A stretch of DNA of 64,000 nt from Chitinophagales bacterium (GTDB lineage Bacteria; Bacteroidota; Bacteroidia; Chitinophagales; UBA8649). The notes below the pieces were generated by a model. It was not told the origin of the DNA. It saw only the letters and a list, made by a program, of their open reading frames with translations, and made no database searches. Positions 62,901-64,000 of the stretch are shown here, in pieces (positions within the stretch are counted from its first letter, which is position 1; each line of letters starts with the position of its first letter). Position numbers and translations under genes: made by a program. The stretch is taken from NCBI GenBank assembly GCA_020635975.1, contig JACJYT010000003.1, positions 124,001-188,000 on the forward strand, given 5' to 3'.

Positions 62901-64000
62901 GTGAAAGCGTTATTGTATAAGTTCCGGGATTGTTGAAAACAAAGGAAGGGTTTATAGAGGACGCATTTGTTCCATTTGTAAAGCTCCAAGAGGCGGTAGT
63001 ACCACAGTTAGTTGCAGAATAAGTTACAGTCCAATTTAAGGTTGGTGGAGTGCAATTACTAATTGTACCTAAATTATTCGTCGTATTTACATTTAATGGA
63101 ATACAACCATTATTGTTATTGACAGTAAAGGAAGGTGTTGGAGGTGATTGAATACAAACAACTTTAGTAATAGTATCGATTCCACAACTATTTCTTACTA
63201 ACATAGAAACATTATAAGTGCCAGGGGAAGAAAACTGAACACCCAAACTATTTGAACCCCAGGTGGATGGATTATTTGAAGGGTTAGAATTACCTAAAGA
63301 TCCGTTTGTAATCGTCCATCCCAAAGATGGAGAAATTGTCCAATTACTTATTGTTACAGAATCACAAACTCCAAAAGCATTAACAGAAGCTCCAGCAGTT
63401 GAAGTATTTGTGAATGTTATAGTGTTATTGACACATGCTATTGTATCTGGAGATATTAAAAAATTAGCACTGGGTTTGATAGAAGTTGTTATCGGTTCAA
63501 TAGTAGATACTGAAAATCCACAAGGGTTTTCAGCTCTAATTCTAACATAAAATGCATTTGGAGTACTCGCTCCTGTTGCACCACAAGATGTTTCTGTAAA
63601 TAAATGGGTATAACTTGATGGGGGTGGATGATTATATGTTATTGAGGGTGAGTTAGTATTTGTACTCACAATATAAATTGTCCCAGGAGGGTTTGTTGAA
63701 GTTCCTGTAATTGGGAAAGTTAACGAATTTGGCATACAAATTCCAACTGTACCTCCAGGGTTACCTAAACCTACGGCTGGATTGCTACCACTATAAACAG
63801 TATATGTTTGTGTTGATTCACATAGATTTTGTCCAGTGACTGTAAGGGTGATTGTAAAATAACCTAGACTATTGTAGGTATGCGATGTTGTAGCATTCAA
63901 GCCCCAATTAGATGAATTGAAATTTGGCGTGCCATCGCCCCAATTAATCGTGTAACTAGTATTGGTTGCTGTTGTAGAAGAAATATTTGTTACCTCAAGG
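56959..64000 (-). CDS. Giant PKD-rich T9SS type B surface protein, N terminus beyond window
   Basis: The frame stays open to the window edge. The sequence upstream of 63900 (INWGDGTPNFN, then LNATTSHTYNSLGYFTITLT) continues a PKD domain, so more than 2,340 residues are present and the start lies outside. It contains many PKD and Ig-like domains with WDFGDG motifs (WEWDFGDGVGSA, YNWDFGDGSIGSG, ANWTFGDGYTSSD). A triplicated 232-residue unit includes WSGPGVSGANFNPQIAGPGT and YSWSPATGLNQTN. The C terminus has a type B sorting domain (FVPNAMSPDIGSDEV, YDTWGELIWRS, PQGVYVWEID). It is probably a surface adhesin exported with the overlapping PorP/SprF partner. Confidence 0.92.
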   Translation of the reverse strand, partial: LEVTNISSTTATNTSYTINWGDGTPNFNSSNWGLNATTSHTYNSLGYFTITLTVTGQNLCESTQTYTVYSGSNPAVGLGNPGGTVGICMPNSLTFPITGTSTNPPGTIYIVSTNTNSPSITYNHPPPSSYTHLFTETSCGATGASTPNAFYVRIRAENPCGFSVSTIEPITTSIKPSANFLISPDTIACVNNTITFTNTSTAGASVNAFGVCDSVTISNWTISPSLGWTITNGSLGNSNPSNNPSTWGSNSLGVQFSSPGTYNVSMLVRNSCGIDTITKVVCIQSPPTPSFTVNNNNGCIPLNVNTTNNLGTISNCTPPTLNWTVTYSATNCGTTASWSFTNGTNASSINPSFVFNNPGTYTITLSLTNKCGTFTTNRVVTVKKSPNVNLNVSPISSCSSPATTLPTATVTNCGTSPLTYLWSFPGGTPTSSTIPNPGNVSYTGVGSNTISVAVTNECGTTNANSTFTINPSPTIVAEPNLIFCPGNLVPANTFVSSPSGATFTWTNSNPAIGLAASGNSSIPSFNATNSSTSPIISTITVTPTFAGCIGTPINYTVTVNPSNTIATGVNRILCINSQMSVITLATIGATGVTFTGLPPGVTGVWLGNVATIAGTPTSIGIFNYTVTTLGGCPPAISSGTITVNPLPIVEAGPDISVCNQPIPITLSGFSPGLSSGGTGVWSGPNVSPTGVFTPNGTGNFTLTYTFTDVNGCVNSDSLIVSVINPIFADAGPDYQLCVNDGIVDLNSQQTPTPSGGTWSGPGVSGANFNPQIAGPGTHTLTYSVGSGTCATFDTILVIVYPLPSIVTSPNTAICIGSSTTLSANGGVSYSWSPATELNQTNISNPIASPTTTTTYTVTVIDNNACQNSSTLTITVNPLPIVEAGPNISVCNQPIPVTLSGFSPGLSSGGTGIWSGPNVSPTGVFTPNGTGNFTLTYTFTNLNNCVNSDSLIVTVINPTPANAGPDFNLCGNAGLVNLNTQQAPTPSGGTWSGPGVSGANFNPQIAGPGTHTLTYSVGSGTCASNDVVQVVVHPLPTIVTSPNTAICIGSSTTLSANGGVSYSWSPATGLNQTNISNPIASPTTTTTYTVTVIDNNACQNSSTVTITVNPLPIVEAGPNISVCNQPIPETLSGFSPSLSSGGSGVWSGPNVSPSGVFTPNGTGNFTLTYTFTNLNNCVNSDSLIVTVINPTPANAGPDFNLCGNAGLVNLNTQQAPTPSGGTWSGPGVSGANFNPQIAGPGTHTLTYSVGSGTCASNDVVQVVVHPLPTIVTSPNTAICIGSSTTLSANGGVSYSWSPATGLNQTNISNPIASPTTTTTYTVTVIDNNACQNSSTVTITVNPLPIVEAGPNISVCNQPIPETLSGFSPSLSSGGSGVWSGPNVSPSGVFTPNGTGNFTLTYTFTNLNNCVNSDSLIVTVINPTPANAGPDFNLCGNAGLVNLNTQQAPTPSGGTWSGPGVSGANFNPQIAGPGTHTLTYSVGSGTCASNDVVQVVVHPLPTIVTSPNTAICIGSSTTLSANGGVSYSWSPATGLNQTNISNPIASPTTTTTYTVTVIDNNACQNSSTVTITVNPLPIVEAGPNISVCNQPIPVTLSGFSPSLSSGGSGVWSGPNVSPSGVFTPNGTGNFTLTYTFTDVNGCVNSDSLIVSVINPIFADAGPDYQLCVNDGIVDLNSQQTPTPSGGTWSGPGVSGTNFNPQNVGAGTYSMVYCIGTGTCLNCDTTVYITNPIPNVNFENSLTCIGDSTFFTDLTSSNNASLEIWEWDFGDGVGSATLQNPSYLFNSVGSYSVNLSVLDNNSCSNDTTIDLIIHPLPSVIFSNPNVSCPDSIVLFILDTIDGVSYNWDFGDGSIGSGENPSHTYINSGNYTIQLIAENEFGCLDSSFGNIEIALSPDANFIVNPKIGCGPLEVVINYAPSNPSLAFDYVWDFGNGDPFLTNAIPPNPYVYEAATNGADTFYVITLWVQSPICQEIAIHRDTVWVLSSPLSNFSVNQSDGCSPLNVTFTNTTFSNIDSVIANYGDGFSETIIGLNEFSHVFINNDDFNIEYEVQLLSFNECGLDTSNLTISVFPNTVNAELDVYPLQSCPNTPFQIINNSVGQAYTYYDLGNNIISANNMDSIFQIEFNESGIYTIYQYIYSSDSCSFDSDSIQIIVLEDAVSMFEYEESEPECYGEIEIVFINNSINAQYANWTFGDGYTSSDFNPIHTFPSDGVFNVTLSTASSEGCLDTLDTEIVLEYAENGLFVPNAMSPDIGSDEVRKFQPKGTCLKQYEVSIYDTWGELIWRSNKLANDTPAEFWNGIHFETGKEMPQGVYVWEIDAIFLNDEVWKGKAYDNKLKNIGTITIIR
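59228..61236 (-). repeat. 696-bp tandem repeat, about 2.9 apparently identical copies
   Basis: Sequence from about 59228 repeats with a 696-base period through about 61236 (for example GTTTCAGGAATGGGTTGATT at ~59922 and ~60614). I saw no differences between the copies by eye, while the flanking half-units differ at many positions. Each unit encodes 232 residues of the PKD/Ig-like giant protein. Identity at synonymous sites means recent duplication or gene conversion, or an assembly effect. Confidence 0.9.

Overview
The window looks like chromosome of an AT-rich Bacteroidota, most likely Flavobacteriales-like. The evidence is: several PorP/SprF-family proteins, secreted proteins ending in type IX secretion (T9SS) type A or type B sorting domains, the Bacteroidota-only DUF4295 protein between rpmG and ftsY, menaquinone and KDO (LPS) genes, and recurring TTG-N19..21-TAnnTTTG promoters. 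No phage, transposase, integrase, CRISPR array or recognisable defence island was seen, and most of the window is ordinary core genome.

Layout. 1-4.4 kb: start of an FAD oxidoreductase, a PorP/SprF plus type B protein pair, and a glycine-rich secreted protein. 4.4-6.8 kb: DUF4412 protein, then rpmB-rpmG-DUF4295-ftsY. 6.8-7.3 kb: tRNA-Val(TAC) with an excellent promoter and terminator, followed by a small repeat-rich intergenic patch. 7.3-17 kb: penicillin-acylase-family enzyme, M1 aminopeptidase with T9SS tail, SCP2 protein, GT4 glycosyltransferase, fused double oligopeptide-type ABC ATPase, and a glutamate-cysteine-ligase-like/CBS fusion. 17-24.9 kb: PAP2 phosphatase, queuosine-precursor transporter, LysM protein, the tight nfeD-kdsB-menA-menC operon, and sucC. 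25-28.6 kb: LolD-like ATPase, a desaturase strikingly like eukaryotic sphingolipid delta-4 desaturase (DES1), a beta-barrel-like protein and a GT2 glycosyltransferase.

28.7-45.3 kb is one minus-strand operon. It runs from a giant repetitive T9SS type B adhesin (about 4,390 codons if continuous, 45283 down to 32121) through PorP/SprF and a second type B protein to a PlsC-like acyltransferase. The adhesin has an N-terminal CUB-like domain, about 25 copies of a 52-residue repeat, about ten copies of a 92-residue repeat and a C-terminal sorting domain. Its frame is broken at several places inside the repeats, and 36.6-37.7 kb is a mosaic of small repeat fragments. I read these as assembly/consensus errors, not biology.

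45.4-54.6 kb: cystathionine beta-synthase-like enzyme, a small secreted protein, and an operon of PIG-L deacetylase, an unlisted 39-residue membrane protein, a sodium:solute symporter starting at GTG, and a DUF2911 protein; then a DUF2779 predicted nuclease. 54.6-55.9 kb is sparse, with one small Cys/His-rich secreted protein. 55.9-64 kb: a third PorP/SprF-adhesin module whose PKD-rich giant protein runs off the window end and contains a 696-bp tandem repeat that looks identical over almost three copies.

The most notable items are the three SprB/SprF-like modules with extreme DNA-level repeats, the DES1-like desaturase, the hidden small membrane protein coupled to the symporter, and the scrambled zone in the giant adhesin. 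I did not find a convincing wholly new multi-gene system.
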